Positions 1-13,700 of a stretch of 64,000 nucleotides of DNA are shown in pieces; the stretch's first letter is position 1; every line of letters starts with the position of its first letter. The notes beneath the pieces are model-generated. The model saw only the letters and a list, made by a program, of their open reading frames with translations. It did not search any database and was not told the origin of the DNA. The DNA is from Basidiobolus meristosporus CBS 931.73 (lineage: Eukaryota > Basidiobolomycota > Basidiobolomycetes > Basidiobolales > Basidiobolaceae): positions 1 through 64,000 of the forward strand of contig MCFE01000073.1 in NCBI GenBank assembly GCA_002104905.1. The letters run 5' to 3'. The position numbers and the translations under genes are program-made.

Positions 1-861
1 ATCATTAAATGATAACTACATAGTCTACTTTTTCTCCCAATTACCCCAAAACTGTTACAATATATAACACATGACTTCTTTATTCTGTGCTATTTAAGTT
101 AAGCTTTCACATGCTGGTGTTAGTCACCCCCAACATCAATACAGCTTTACTTAACAACATACTTTAGATTTTGTGGCAATATTTATTATATAGACAAGTA
201 TCATTTGAAATGAGTGATTTCCCCAAAACTCCTCAATCTTCCCCTCTTCCAAAAAAACATAACTTCTCTCAGTGAAATATCACCCTAGAAATATAGTTAA
301 AGTTAGATTATTTACTAAGAGAATCTACAACTCTTAGCTTCCTTCTTATTTTAGCATTAGTAATCTTGTACTACTCAGTAAAATACGGATTTCACTACGC
401 TGGTAACTTTTCCACTCCCTGCTGCTCTTGATTCAGCATAAAGTTATATTCTGAATTTTATTTTATGCTTACCATGGGGATCCTACACTCCTAGCAGGCC
501 TTTTTATTTGTAGGTAGGCTTATGAAACTACTTGTAGGCAAATCCTAAGTCCTGAGGCATTTTTTAGATTGCGCACCATGCTGAATTCCAAAAAAGGTAT
601 GGAGTTATTAACTCAGGACTACTGGACTACATTTGTTATTGGTTTCATTTACCAATATTAGCTAATCATCGATTACTCGTTGTGGAGATAAGCTGGTTAA
701 CATACCAATTCGTTGTCCAAATCAATCGACTCAATGGAGAGGTGAACGCGATTGAGTATCAAGCCAGAATGACTAGTGGATGATGCATCACCACTTATAG
801 TTTATTTATTATACAAAGTATCTCAGAAGAACTACTTCAATTACGATTCAGTTCCACACTC
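1..861. other. left-edge intergenic region
   Basis: AT-rich sequence downstream of the sugar transporter, which ends at 862. I see no open frame with recognisable protein similarity and no RNA gene on either strand. The left part may belong to a neighbour outside the window. Confidence 0.5.
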
Positions 862-2425
862 CTAGTTCTTCTGCTTGGCGCCACTTAATTCCTCTCCACT
901 TCTATGTCTGGAAGTCAACTCCTCGATACTCTTGCCCTTGGTCTCGCGTACGAAGAAGAGAATTCCAAAGAACCCGACAGCACAACAGCCGGCGAAAATC
1001 AAGAAAATGTAACCGTTAATAGCATCAGAGACAGCAGGGAAAATAAGACCAATGACGAAATTAGAGAGCCAGTTAATAGCAAGGGCGGTACTGGATGTAG
1101 CTGAAACTGCGTTGGTAGGCATCAACTCTGTCATGATAAGGAAAGGTACTGGACCAAGACCAACGGCGAAAAAGGCAACAAAGATGAAAACTACAAAAAA
1201 ACGGTTAGTAATCAGCACTTTCGGGGAAGTCAAATTGACTACTTACTTGATGCGACGGTTAAACCATGATTATTGACCTCAAGACCGACGCACATGAGAA
1301 TGTTGAAAATAGCAGAACCACCACTTGAGATGAGCAGCAAGAACTTTCTACCAGAACGGTCAATGAGGACGACTGAAACGATGGTCATGAAGACGTTGAG
1401 CCCCATAAGTCCCACTGTGACGTACTTGGCTTTTTCATGGTAGATTTCTCCGAAAATAGAAGTACAGTAGTACATGATACCGTTAATGCCAGACCATTGC
1501 TGGAGAGCACCAAGACCAATGCAGATGATGAAGGGGACTGTGCAGTGCTTATCCTTGATAATTTCCATGACACTAAGGTTTTTGGGAAGGTTCTTGGCCT
1601 CCTCACGAGCTTGAAGAATTTCCTGGAATTCGATTTCGATATCGGCATTACCTCTCAATTTCTGAAGGGAAGCTTTGGCCTCTTCGTTTCTTTGTATGGA
1701 CACAAGATAACGGGGAGTTTCAACACACATTGGCATAAGAACAGCTTGGACAAGGCCGAAAGCACCCACGAGGGCAACCAAGACTCTCCATCCAACGGAG
1801 GTAGCCATACCTAGACTCATGCATTCGACCACAAGGATACCAATGACAGTGTTGAACTGATTGCAGGTGCCAAAAGTACCACGGGTCTTAATGGGAGCCA
1901 CTTCACCAATGTATGTGGGCAGGATAACGGCGCCGTGACCGCAAGCAAAACCGATCAAGAAACGGCCGCAAATCCACATACCGGGATTAATGGACATCCC
2001 CATCAAAAGGCCACCCAAGACGAAGAAAAAGTTGTTTCCGATCATGGCAAGACGACGGCCATACTTCTCCTGAGTGTAACCGGCCAACATGCATCCGAAA
2101 GTTCCACCAAGAGCAGAATTACCAACGGCGAAGCCCCATAGCCAACTGCCCATATAGAAGCAATGAGGGAATCTACCGTCTAATTTGACGTTATTTTCGG
2201 GACAATTCCGGATGGAATCCGATGCTGTGAATCAATGAAACGATAAATAGATTGCCCACAAGAAGGCTTCTTGCCCAACTTACTGATATTGGTAGAAGAT
2301 GTGGTGAAACCACTGGAGAACATTACGATGCAAGCCGCTAGGGTACAAAAGAGGGCAAATGGAGGATAATTGACATTCCTCGAGTCGTTGGCATTTTGTT
2401 TTTCCTCGGACATATTGGAGTCCAT
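862..2425 (-). CDS. sugar transporter, MFS hexose/GLUT-like family
   Basis: Predicted plasma-membrane facilitator or proton symporter for hexoses, about 491 residues and twelve helices, the usual length for the family. Exons are 2425-2284, 2224-1247 and 1217-862. The start ATG at 2425 opens MDSNMSEEKQ, just before the first helix; another ATG lies at 2413. Family signatures visible are GRRLAMIGNN after helix 2, RFLIGFACGHG, EVAPIKTRGT, the PESPR-like VETPRYL, QQWSGING in helix 7, DRSGRK, and RETKGKSIEE after helix 12. Intron 1 (2225-2283) joins ...STNI to SDSIRNCPENN. The second intron would be only 29 nt (1218-1246) if the strong gtaagt donor is used; phase is correct, but the boundary is provisional. 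The substrate cannot be read from the sequence. Confidence 0.9.
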
Positions 2426-3607
2426 GCTTCCGGTAGTTAAAAGAGAGTTCCGAAGGTAGTAGAGTAGATGTCTTTCTAAATCTCTTAGAAAAACCGCTTT
2501 GTATGTTGGAATGCAATCGCTCCACTGGTGGCTTTTATTCAATCCTGAGCTCCAACATCCTGTTATTTGAATTCCCGAGCGATAATTATGGGACAAGCCA
2601 TGCAACCGGCTCGGTAAATGATTGGGCTAGGGTTTGGTCTGAGATCGAAATCGGGCACGCCTCTCTTCATTAACTCTATATGGATACTCCCCAGCCTCTA
2701 TATAGGGCACATCTATCTTATTATGCAAGACAAGGCCCCTATCTTAGCATGGCTCAGTGTGGCTTTAGCAACGACCAAAAAGGGCTCTATTATTCTTATC
2801 TTATCAGTAGGGTCGTGTCGAAGATACAAGGGTTTTAGCACGGCCTCTATATATGATATGCCCGCCTGATATGCATTCGTTTACCATCAAAACCATAAGA
2901 CAGCACGTTGTGTGGATGCCACAAAATTTATCAATACAATTATCAATACGAAAACGTGGGTTTGCGTGGACTTTTTATCCCGATTCAGGTACACGGTTTC
3001 ATCCCGGTAATTCCAGAAGAAAGCTACGTGACTGAGAGCCTGCAGAATCTCTAGCAGTAGATACGTAGCCTAGAGTTCCATGTCCTCAAGTGACCGGAAT
3101 CATGTCGGTGAACTTCTTGCCACAGGATGTGATCGTTGTTGTAAACAGAGAAAGCGGTCCGAGTCAATCAATAAAAAAGGGCATGACAAAAAGTTCCAAC
3201 GTCTCCATCCGTTTTCGTTAGGTATAAACAACCCACGATGGTTTAGTCTTTGCCCGATAAATTCCACAATACATACCTCGACCATGTACTTGTCGCATGT
3301 CCCCATGTTCACGAACCAGAGTTGACCAAAATGTGTTGCAGGGGCTATTTTGCAATGTTCAAGCAATACGTATCTCGATATGCATCAAGGTGAGCATATG
3401 CAAGTGCATATAACCTAAATCCTTTAATAGTTAAGGCGCCCACTTTAATTAAATTCACAAACACCAACCCTAACCCTAACCCTAGCATTATATCTAATTT
3501 TGGGATATCGCTGTAACTAGCCCCCACATCACTTAATTAAGGTTTCCATGATTATCATCAGTTTCGCACGTTTATATAGAATCAATCAATATCTTGGACT
3601 GCAAACT
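2426..3607. other. intergenic region, sugar transporter to SDR gene
   Basis: About 1.2 kb without a supportable gene. It holds the presumed promoter of the sugar transporter on its left and the 3' flank of the SDR gene on its right, plus a short telomere-like tract at 3466-3483. The small open frames here look random. Confidence 0.5.
3466..3483. repeat. interstitial telomere-type repeat, three AACCCT units
   Basis: Three exact consecutive AACCCT units, equal to TTAGGG telomere repeats on the other strand. Such short tracts are known as telo-boxes in promoters and also arise at double-strand-break repair sites. It lies in the 3' flank of the SDR gene, not at a chromosome end. Confidence 0.75.
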
Positions 3608-4542
3608 CTACCAGGGCAACTGACGGCCGTTGTAGCTGATAAATCGACCACTACTAGCGAGCGTCAGAGAATCAATCACTTGTAACATGCCAGAGATACT
3701 TTCATGAGGTGTAAGAGATGCATTAGCACCACCCATATCTACGAGGAAGATTATGATAAAGTCCTTTGGAGAACAAGCAAAGTATATCTAACCAGTTTGA
3801 ACCCAACCAGGATCTAGCGATAACACAGCAATTCCTTCCTTTTTAAGTTCTTCTGAGAAGCATGCGGTAGCTAGTAAGCTTAGAAGTTAGCATCACGATG
3901 GTTTCTATTACCAATTGACACATGCAAACCCATGTTTAAGGCGGCTTTTGTTACACCATATCGCCATGGAACTTGGCACATTGCTGTTCAATTCAAGTGA
4001 GCCGTATCCGGAGCTGATGTTAATTATCTTGGGCTTCTGACCTTGCCTAAGAAGAGCCAAGAACGACTGTACCAATAGTACTGGGCCAGTAACGTTAGTA
4101 GTGAACAGCTCTTCTAGTTCGGTCTTAGATCTAAGCATTCGTGTTAGTCGCTTTTGTAAGGAAACGAAAATAAACTTACAATCCCTACACATTAGTCAGT
4201 CCTTCAGCGACCCCCATAATACCCGCATTGTTTATCAATATGTCCACCCCATTATCAGCTAGTTTTGAGATCTCCTGAACGCTCCTCTAGAAAGATGAAT
4301 CAGTGTGATACTGGTAGGTATGAGCATTAGTAATAATCTACCTGGATCGATATTTCACTGGTGACATCTAATTGGTGAATGCTTAGACGTTTCCCAGCTT
4401 GACGTCGTAACTCTTCGAGTCTGGTGGCAGCCTGTGGATTTCTGCAACAGGCGAATACTTTGGTTCCTGGCTTTCCAAGAATTTGACGTACAAACTCCAG
4501 TCCTAAACCGCGAGATGCTCCTGTTACAATATATTGCGACAT
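3608..4542 (-). pseudogene. short-chain dehydrogenase/reductase (C-factor/sniffer type), frame broken before the active site
   Basis: NAD(P)-dependent oxidoreductase of the classical SDR fold. Start at 4542 (MSQYIVTGASRGLGLEF) gives the TGxxxGxG cofactor motif. Further landmarks are the ILINNAGIMG strand, IINISSGYGS with the catalytic Ser, YGVTKAALNMG with the catalytic Tyr and Lys, and the C-terminal end GRFISYNGRQLPW. Introns have good phase: one joins ISIQ to RSVQEISK, a 58-nt intron with a gtaggg donor joins GLTNV to SKTELEELF, a 41-nt intron follows GLHVSI, and another joins WVQT to DMGG. Around 3968-3972 the frame before the Tyr motif (...NVPSS) and the frame of the Tyr motif differ by one base, and no intron can fix this without deleting the catalytic residues. 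Everything else is intact, so this is either a very young pseudogene or a one-base sequence error. Confidence 0.7.
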
Positions 4543-4583
4543 GATTCTTTTGATAGACAACTAGTCATAGCGAGCCAAACGTC

Positions 4584-4601
4584 ATATATATATATATATA
4601 T
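4584..4601. repeat. AT dinucleotide repeat
   Basis: Nine or so AT units just upstream of the SDR start at 4542. It is a simple sequence that could also serve as a TATA-like element for that gene. Confidence 0.6.
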
Positions 4602-4785
4602 TAATCAACGATCAGGTGACATGCGTAATACCGACTCTACGTAAGCTTACTAATTATTATATCCTATATGTAGCAGTGATAATCACAAACAACCAAAGGA
4701 TCCAATATAATGGTATAACATCACACCGACCTGTCAAACTAGTTGATAAACACGTTTATTTAGCACGGTGGCTGTTCATGGTCAC

Positions 4786-7700
4786 TTAAGGCCAATCACA
4801 AATAATGGAGCCAGCGAAAGTTTTACATACCGTACCTGATGCACAATGGTTGTGGTAACGTTTACCATTTGCACAGACAGTAAATTCCTGTGTAACACCT
4901 GAATCTACACACTCATATAGTCCATTTGTACAAGCTGCGTTGGTGTCGTTAGATTCGGGATGGTTTGTAGGGAGCGCTTCTACTGTAACAGTTACTGTGC
5001 TAGTTGTGGTAACAGTATAAGCTGCACACGCAGTGGGGTAAGAGCTTATAGTACTGGACAACTCGTTAGATTTGCGACTCTCAACTTGGCTAGTAGTGAC
5101 ACTCTTGGTGGCAATTGTCGATTCCGAAGCCTTGTGGGCCTCATACGAAGTGGCAGTGACATGATCTAGAGGGCTTCTCAACTCAGTAGGCTTGTGAGTT
5201 TCGGCCACCGTGGTCTCAGTATGCTTCAAAGAGCTGATAGGCGGTGCAGACTTTTCCGAATTATCACTAGTATGTCTTGAGATAGTGGCGGCCTCAGTGG
5301 ACTTGCGATTTGTGTCACTTGAATAACGGGGCGAAATAGTGGGCTCGGCATAATTTGGACTTTCTACCAAAGTGTTGCTGACGTGCATCGAAATGCGGTC
5401 AAATGCAGTAGTCTTATGACTCTTCACTGTAGGGTAACTTGCGGGCTTCCAGGAGTGGCTGGACTCAGTAGGCTCGGTAGACCTATGAATCCCATTTGGT
5501 GTGGCACTGGCATACTTCGAAGAGCTGGCCGGCTCAGTATTCTGATGGTTCACTTCGTCAGTAGCACTGGCACGCATCAAAGAGCTGGAGGACTCAACAG
5601 CCTTGTGATTCTCCTGGGCGGAAGAATTTGAGGAGTCCAGCCAACTAGCTGCCTCAGTTGGCTTGTGGGCCTCGTGAATAGAGATACTGGAGTGCTTCAT
5701 GGAACTAGCAGACTCCGTAGGCTTGCGTGTCTGGTAAGTAGCTTCATTGGAGTGCTTCACTGAGCGGTGCGTCTCCGAAGACTTGTGGGTCTCGTGGGTA
5801 GAGGTGCTGAGGTGCTCCAACGAGCTGCTAGTCTCAGTATACTTGTAGGTCTCGTGGGAAGAGGTTACGGAGTGCATCAGGGAAGTGGCAAACTCGGTTG
5901 GCTTGTGAGTCGTATGAGTAGTGTCACTGGAGTGCTTGACAACGCTGCTGGGTTCGATGGGCATGTGGGTCTCGTAGTTTGAAGCACCAGAATGCTCCAT
6001 GGAATTAGCAGACTCAGTAGGCCTCTGGGTTTCGTGGGAAGAATCACTGGAATGCTTCAACGAGCTGCTAATCTCAGCAGACTGGTGGATCTGGTGAGAA
6101 GAGGCAACGGATTGCATCGTGGAGTGGGCAGACCCGGTTGGTTTATGGGTCTCGCGGGCAATGTCGCTAGAGTGCTTCAAGGAACCAGTAGCCTCGGTAG
6201 GCTTACGGGTCTCGTGAGAAGAGGTAACGGAGGACTTCATGGAGCTGGCTGGCTCGGTTAGCTTATGCGTCTCATGAGTAGTGTCACTTGAATGCTTCAA
6301 CGAGCTGCTAGTCTCAGCAGGCTTGTAGGTTTCGTGAGAAGATACAACCGACTGCATCGTGGAGTGGGCAGACTCGGTTGGGTTGTGAGTCTCGTGAGCA
6401 ATATCGCTGGATTGCCTCAATGAGCTCGAAGCCTCTGCAGGCCTATAGGTCTCGTGAGAAGAGGAAACGGAGGGTATCGCGAAGTGGGCAGACTCGGTTG
6501 GGTTGTGGGTCTCGTGAGCAATGTCGCTGGATTGCTTCAATGAGCTGGAAGCCCCTGTTGGCCTATGGGCCTCGTGAGAAGAGGCAACGGAGTCCTTCAT
6601 GGAGCTAGCTGACTCAGTTGGCTTGTGTGTCTCGTGGGCAGCATCACTGGAGTGCTTCAAAGAGCTGCGAGTCCCAGAAGACTTGTGGGCCCCATGGGAA
6701 GAGGTAACGGCGTGCATCGTGGAGTAGGCCGACTCGGTTGGGTTGCGGTTCTCGTGAGAAGAGGCAATGGAGTGCTTACTAGAACTAGCAGACCCGGTTG
6801 GCTTGGGTGTCTCGTGAGTTGTGTCACTTGAGTGCTTCAACGAGCTGCTAGTCTGAGCAGACTTGAGAGTTTCGTGGGAAGAGGCAACGGAGTGCATCGT
6901 GTGGTGGGCAGACTCGGTTGGGTTGTGGGTCTCGTGAGCAATGTCGCCTGAGTGCTTCAGCGAACTGCTAGTCTCAACAGACTTGTGGGTCTGGTGAGAA
7001 GAGGCAACGGAGTGCTTACTAGAACTAGCAGACCCGGTTGGCTTGGGTGTCTCATGAATAGTGTCACTTGAGTGCTTCAACGAGCTGCTAATCTCAGCAG
7101 ACTTGAGAGTTTCGTGGGAAGAGGCAACGGAGTGCTTCAAGGAGCTAGCTGACTCAGTTGGCTTGTGTGTCTCGTGAGCAATGTCGCTGGATTGCTTCAA
7201 CGAGCTGAAAACCTCGGTAGGCTTATGGGTCTTGTGAGAAAAGGCAACGGAGTGCTTCAAGGAGCTAGCTGACTCAGTTGGCTTGTGTGTCTTATGGGTA
7301 GTGTCACTGGAATGCTTCAACGAGCTGCTAGTCTCAGCAGACTTGTGGGTCTGGTGAGAAGAGACAACGGAGTGCATCGTGGAGTGGGCTGACTCGGTTG
7401 GGTTGTGAGTCCCGTGAGTAGTATCAATTGAGTGCTTCAACGAGCTGTTAGTCTCAACAGACTTGTGGGTCTCGTGAGTAGTGTCGCTTGAGTGCTTCAA
7501 CGAGCTGCTAGTCTCAACGGACTTGTGGGTCTGGTGAGAAGAGGCAACGGAGTGCATTGTGGAGCTAGCAGACTCAGTTGACTTGTGTGTCTCGTGAGCA
7601 ATGTCGCTGGATTGCTTCAATGAGCTGGAAGCCTCGGTAGGCTTATGGGGCTCGTCTGAAGAGGTAACGGAGTGCTTCGTGGAGCTAGTTGTCTCGGCAG

Positions 7701-10700
7701 GCTTGTGTGTCTCATGAGTAGTATCAATTGAGTGCTTCAACGAGCTGCTAGTCTCAGCAGACTTGTGGGTATCGTGAGAAGAGGCAACGGAGTGCTTCAA
7801 GGAGCTAGCTGACTCAGTTGGCTTGTGTGTCTCGTGGGTAGTGTCGCCTGAGTGCTTCAACGAGCTGCTAGTCTGAGTAGACTTGTGGGTCTCGTGAGAA
7901 GAGGCAACGGAGTGCTTAGTGGAGCTAGCAGACTCAGTTGGCTTGTGTGTCTCGTGAGCAATGTCGCTGGATTGCTTCAATGAGCTGGAAGCCTCGGTAG
8001 GCTTATGGGGCTCGTCTGAAGAGGTAACGGAGTGCTTCATGGAGCTAGAGGACTCGGTTGGCTTGTGTGTCTCGTGAGTTGTGTCACTTGAGTGCTTCAA
8101 CGAGCTGCTAGTCTGAGCAGACTTGAGAGTTTCGTGGGAAGAGGCAACAGAGTGGGTCTGGTGAGAAGAGACAACGGAGTGCATCGTGGAGTGGGCTGAC
8201 TCGGTTGGGTTGTGAGTCCCGTGAGTAGTATCAATTGAGTGCTTCAACGAGCTGCTAGTCTCAACGGACTTGTGGGTCTGGTGAGAAGAGGCAACGGAGT
8301 GCATTGTGGAGCTAGCAGACTCAGTTGACTTGTGTGTCTCGTGAGCAATGTCGCTGGATTGTTTCAATGAGCTGGAAGCCTCGGTAGGCTTATGGGGCTC
8401 GTCTGAAGAGGTAACGGAGTGCTTCGTGGAGCTAGCTGTCTCGGCAGGCTTGTGTGTCTCATGAGTAGTATCAATTGAGTGCTTCAACGAGCTGCTAGTC
8501 TCAGCAGACTTGTGGGTATCGTGAGAAGAGGCAACGGAGTGCTTCAAGGAGCTAGCTGACTCAGTTGGCTTGTGTGTCTCGTGGGTAGTGTCGCCTGAGT
8601 GCTCCAACGAGCTGCTAGTCTGAGTAGACTTGTGGGTCTCGTGAGAAGAGGCAACGGAGTGCTTAGTGGAGCTAGCAGACTCAGTTGGCTTGTGTGTCTC
8701 GTGAGTAGTGTCGCCTGAGTGCTTCAACGAGCTGCTAGTCTCAGCAGACTTGTGGGTCTGGTGGGAAGAGACAACGGAGTGCATCGTGGAGTGAGCTGAC
8801 TCGGTTGGGTTGCGAGTCCCGTGAGTAGTATCAATTGAGTGCTTCAACGAGCTGTTAGTCTCAGCAGACTTGTGGGTCTCGTGAGAAGAGGCAACGGAGT
8901 GCATCGTGGTGTGGGCTGACTCAGTTGGTTTGTGTGTCTCGTGAGCAATGTCGCTGGAAGCCTCGGTAGGCTTATGGGTCTTGTGAGAAAAGGCAACGGA
9001 GTGCTTCATGGAGCTAGAGGACTCGGTTGGCTGGTGTGTCTTATGGGTGGTGTCACTGGATTGCTTCAACGAGCTGCTAGTCTCAACAGACTTGCGGGTC
9101 TGGTGAGAAGAGACAACAGAGTACATTGTGGAGTGGGAAGACTCGGTTGGCTTGTGTGTCTCATGAGTAGTATCAATTGAGTGCTTCAACGAGCTGTTAG
9201 TCTGAGCAGACTTGTGGGTCTCGTGAGAAGAGGCAACGGAGTGCTTCAAAGAGCTAGCTGACTCAGTTGGCTTGTGTGTCTCGTGAGCAATGTCGCTGGA
9301 TTGCTTCAATGAGCTGGAAGCCTCGGTAGGCTTATGGGGCTCGTCTGAAGAGGTAACGGAGTGCTTCGTGGAGCTAGCTGTCTCGGCAGGCTTGTGTGTC
9401 TCATGAGTAGTATCAATGGAGTGCTTAGAGGAGCTAGCTGACTCAGTTGGCTTGGGTGTCTCGTGAGTAGTGTCACTGGAATGCTTCAACGAGCTGCTAG
9501 TCTCAACAGACTTGTGGGTATCGTGAGAAGAGGCAACGGAGGGCATCGTGGAGTGGGAAGACTCGGTTGGGTTGTGAGTCCCGTGAGCAATGTCGCTGGA
9601 TTGCTTCAATGAGCTGGAAGCCTCGGTAGGCTTATGGGGCTCGTCTGAAGAGGTAACGGAGTGCTTCATGGAGCTAGAGGACTCGGTTGGCTTGTGTGTC
9701 TCGTGAGTTGTGTCACTTGAGTGCTTCAACGAGCTGCTAGTCTGAGCAGACTCGAGAGTTTCGTGGGAAGAGGCAACAGAGTGCATCGTGGGGTGGGCAG
9801 ACTCGGTTGGGTTGTGGGTCTCGTGAGCAATGTCGCCTGAGTGCTTCAGCGAACTGCTAGTCTCAGCAGACTTGTGGGTCTGGTGAGAAGAGGCAACAGT
9901 GTGCTTCGTGAAGTGGGCAGATTCGGTTGGGTTGTGAGTCTCGTGAGTAAGGTTGCTGGAGTGCTTCGATGAACTGGCAGCCTCTGTCGGCTTGTGGGTT
10001 TCGTGAGAAGAGGCAATGGAGTGCTTCGTGGAGCTAGCAGACTCGGTTGGCTTGTGTGTCTCGTGAGTAGCATTACTGGGGTGCTTCAATGAACTGGAAG
10101 CCTCGGTAGGCTTATGGGTTTCGTGGGAAGAGGCAACAGAGTGCTTAGTAGGACTAGCAGACTCGGCAGGCTTGTGGGACTCGTGAGATGAGGTGCTGGA
10201 GTGGTTCATGGAACTAGCAGACTCAGTAGACTTCTGGATCGCATGGATAGAGGTACTGGAATGCTTCAACGAGCTGCTTGTCTCAGCAGACTTGTGAGTC
10301 ACGTGCGCAGGACTACTGGAGTGCTTCAAGGAACTGGGAATCTCAGTAGACTTGTGGGACTCCTGGGACGAGGCAATTGAGTGCTTAGTTGAACTGTCTG
10401 ACTCGGTTGGCTTGTGAGTCTCGTGAGTAGTGTCACTGGAGAGCTTCACAGTACTGACTGACTCGGTTGGCTTATGTGCCTCGTGAGTAGCGTCGCTAGT
10501 GTGCTTCAATGAGCTACTAGTCTCAGTAGACTCGTGGGACGAGGCTAAGGAGTGCACCGAAGGAATGGCAGACTTGGTTGGCTTGTGGGTCTCGTGAGTA
10601 ATGCTACTGGAGTGCTTCAAGACGCTGCTAGTCTCCATTGACTTGTAGGTCTCGTGGGAAGAAAGAACGGAGTACTTCGTGGAACTAACTGACTCGGTAA

Positions 10701-13700
10701 GCTTGGGAGTCTCCTGAGTAGAGGCAATAGAGCGCTTGAATGAGCTGCTTGACAGAGTAGGCTTGTGTGTCTCGTGAGTATTGTCACGGGAGTGCTTCGT
10801 GGAAATCGCAGACTCGGTAGGCTTGTGAGTATCCTGGGTCGTGTCATTGGAGTGCCTGATGGTACTGGCAGACTCGGTTGGCTTGTGGGTCTCGTGAGTA
10901 GAGTCACTGGAGGGCTTGACTACGCTGCTAGACTCAGTGGGCCTGTGGGCCTTGTGGGTAGAGGCACTGGAATGCTTCAAGTAGCTGGTAGACTCAGTAG
11001 GCTTGTGGTGCTTGTCAGTCGAAGCACTAGAATGCTTCACGGAGTTCGCACTCTCAGTGGGCTTGTGAATCTCGGCAGTGGAAACACTGGAATGCTTGGA
11101 GCTGACAGACTCGATTGGCTTGTGGCTCTCGAGAGCAGAAGCACTGGAATGCTTCAAAGAGCTGGCAGACTCAGTGGTCTTGTGAATCTCGGTAGTGGGA
11201 ACACTGGAATGCTTGGAGCTGTAAGACTCGATTGGCTTGTGGCTCTCGGGGGTAGAAGTGCTGGAATGCTTCACGGAGCTGGTAGACTCAGTGGGCTTAT
11301 GGTTCTTGTCAGTGGAAGCACTAGAATGCTTAACGGAGTTGTTACTCTCAGTGGGCTTGTGAATCTCGGCAGTGGAAACACTGGAATGCTTGGAGCTGCC
11401 AGACTCGATTGGCTTTTGGCTCTCGAGAGCAGAAGCACTGGAATGCTTCAAAGAGCTGGCAGACTCAGTGATCTTGTGAATCTCGGTAGTGGAAACACTG
11501 GAATGCCTGGAGGAGCTGGTAGACTCAGTGGGCTTGTGGTGCTTGTCAGTCGAAGCACTAGAATGCTTCACGGAGTTCGCACTCTCAGTGGGCTTGTGAA
11601 TCTCGGCAGTGGAAACACTGGAATGCTTGGAGCTGACAGACTCGATTGGCTTGTGGCTCTCGAGAGCAGAAGCACTGGAATGCTTCAAAGAGCTGGCAGA
11701 CTCAGTGGTCTTGTGAATCTCGGTAGTGGGAACACTGGAATGCTTGGAGCTGTAAGACTCGATTGGCTTGTGGCTCTCGGGGGTAGAAGTGCTGGAATGC
11801 TTCACGGAGCTGGTAGACTCAGTGGGCTTATGGTTCTTGTCAGTGGAAGCACTAGAATGCTTAACGGAGTTGTTACTCTCAGTGGGCTTGTGAATCTCGG
11901 CAGTGGAAACACTGGAATGCTTGGAGCTGTCAGACTCGATTGGCTTTTGGCTCTCGAGAGCAGAAGCACTGGAATGCTTCAAAGAGCTGGCAGACTCAGT
12001 GATCTTGTGAATCTCGGTAGTGGAAACACTGGAATGCCTGAAGGAGCTGGTAGACTCAGTGGGCTTGTGGTGCTTGTCAGTCGAAGCACTAGAATGCTTC
12101 ACGGAGTTCGCACTCTCAGTGGGCTTGTGAATCTTGGCAGTGGAAACACCGGAATGCTTGGAGCTGACAGACTCGATTGGCTTGTGGCTCTCGAGAGCAG
12201 AAGCACTGGAATGCTTCAAAGAGCTGGCAGACTCAGTGATCTTGTGAATCTCGGTAGTGGAGACACTGGAATGCTTGGAGCTGTAAGACTCGATTGGCTT
12301 GTGGCTCTCGAGAGTAGAAGTACTGGAATGCTTCAAGGAGCTGGCAGACTCAGTAGTCTTGTGAATCTCGGTAGTGGAAACACTGGAATGCTTGGTGGAG
12401 CTGGTAGACTCAGTGGGCTTGTGGTGCTTGTCAGTCGAAGCACTAGAATGCTTCACGGAGTTCGCACTCTCAGTGGACTTGTGAACCTCGACAGTGGAAA
12501 CACTGGAATGCTTGGGGCTGACAGACTCGATTGGCTTGTGGATCTCGAGAGTAGAAGTACTGAAATGCTTCAAGGAGCTGGAAGACTCAGTGGTCTTGTG
12601 GGTCTCGGCAGTGGAAACAATGGAATGCTTGGAGGAGCTGGTAGACTCAGTGGGCTTGTGGTGATTGTCAGTCGAAGCACTAGAATGCTTCAAGGAGCTG
12701 GGAGACTCAGTGGTGTTGTGAGTCTCGGCGGTGGATATACTGGAATGCTTGGAGGAGATGTCTGACTCGATTGGCTTGTGACTCTCGAGAGTAGAAGTGC
12801 TAGAATGCTCCAAGGAGCTGGTAGACTCAGTAGGCTTGTGGTGCTTGTCAGTCGAAGCACTAGAATGCTTCACGGAGTTCGCACTCTCAGTGGGCTTGTG
12901 AATCTCGGCAGTGGAAACACTGGAATGCTTGGAGCTGACAGAGTCGATTGGCTTGTGGCTCTCAAGAGCAGAAGCACTGGAATGCTTCAAGGAGCTGGAA
13001 GACTCAGTGGTCTTGTGAGTCTCGGCAGTGGAAACAGTGGAATGCTTGGAGGAGCTGGTAGACTCAGTGGGCTTGTGGTGCTTGTCAGTGGAAGCACTAG
13101 AATGCCTCACGGAGTTCGCACTCTCAGTGGGCTTGTGAATCTCGGCAGTGGAAACACTGGAATGCTTGGAGGAGCTGGTAGACTCAGTGGGCTTGTGGTG
13201 CTTGTCAGTGGAAGCGCTAGAATGCTTAACAGAGTTGTTACTCTCAGTGGGCTTGTGAACCTCGGCAGTGAAAACACTGGAATGCTTGGAGGAGCTGGTA
13301 GACTCAGTGGGCTTGTGGTGCTTGTCAGTGGAAGCGCTAGAATGCTTCATGGAGTTCGCACTCTCAGTGGGCTTGAGAATCTCGGCAGTGGAAACACTGG
13401 AATGCTTGGAGGAGCTGATTGACTCAGTGGGCTTGTGGTGATTGTCAGTCGAAGCACTAGAATGCTTCAAGGAGCTGGCAGACTCAGTGGTGTTGTGAGT
13501 CTCGGCAGTGGAAGCACTGGAAAGCTTGGAGGGGATGTCAGACTCGATTGGCTTGTGACTCTCGAGAGTAGAAGTGCTGGAATGCTTTAAGGAGCTGGTA
13601 GACTCAGTGGGCTTGTGGTGCTTGTCAGTGGATGCACTAGAATGCTTCACGGAGTTGTTACTCTCAGTGGGCTTGTGAATCTCGGCAGTGGAAACACTGG

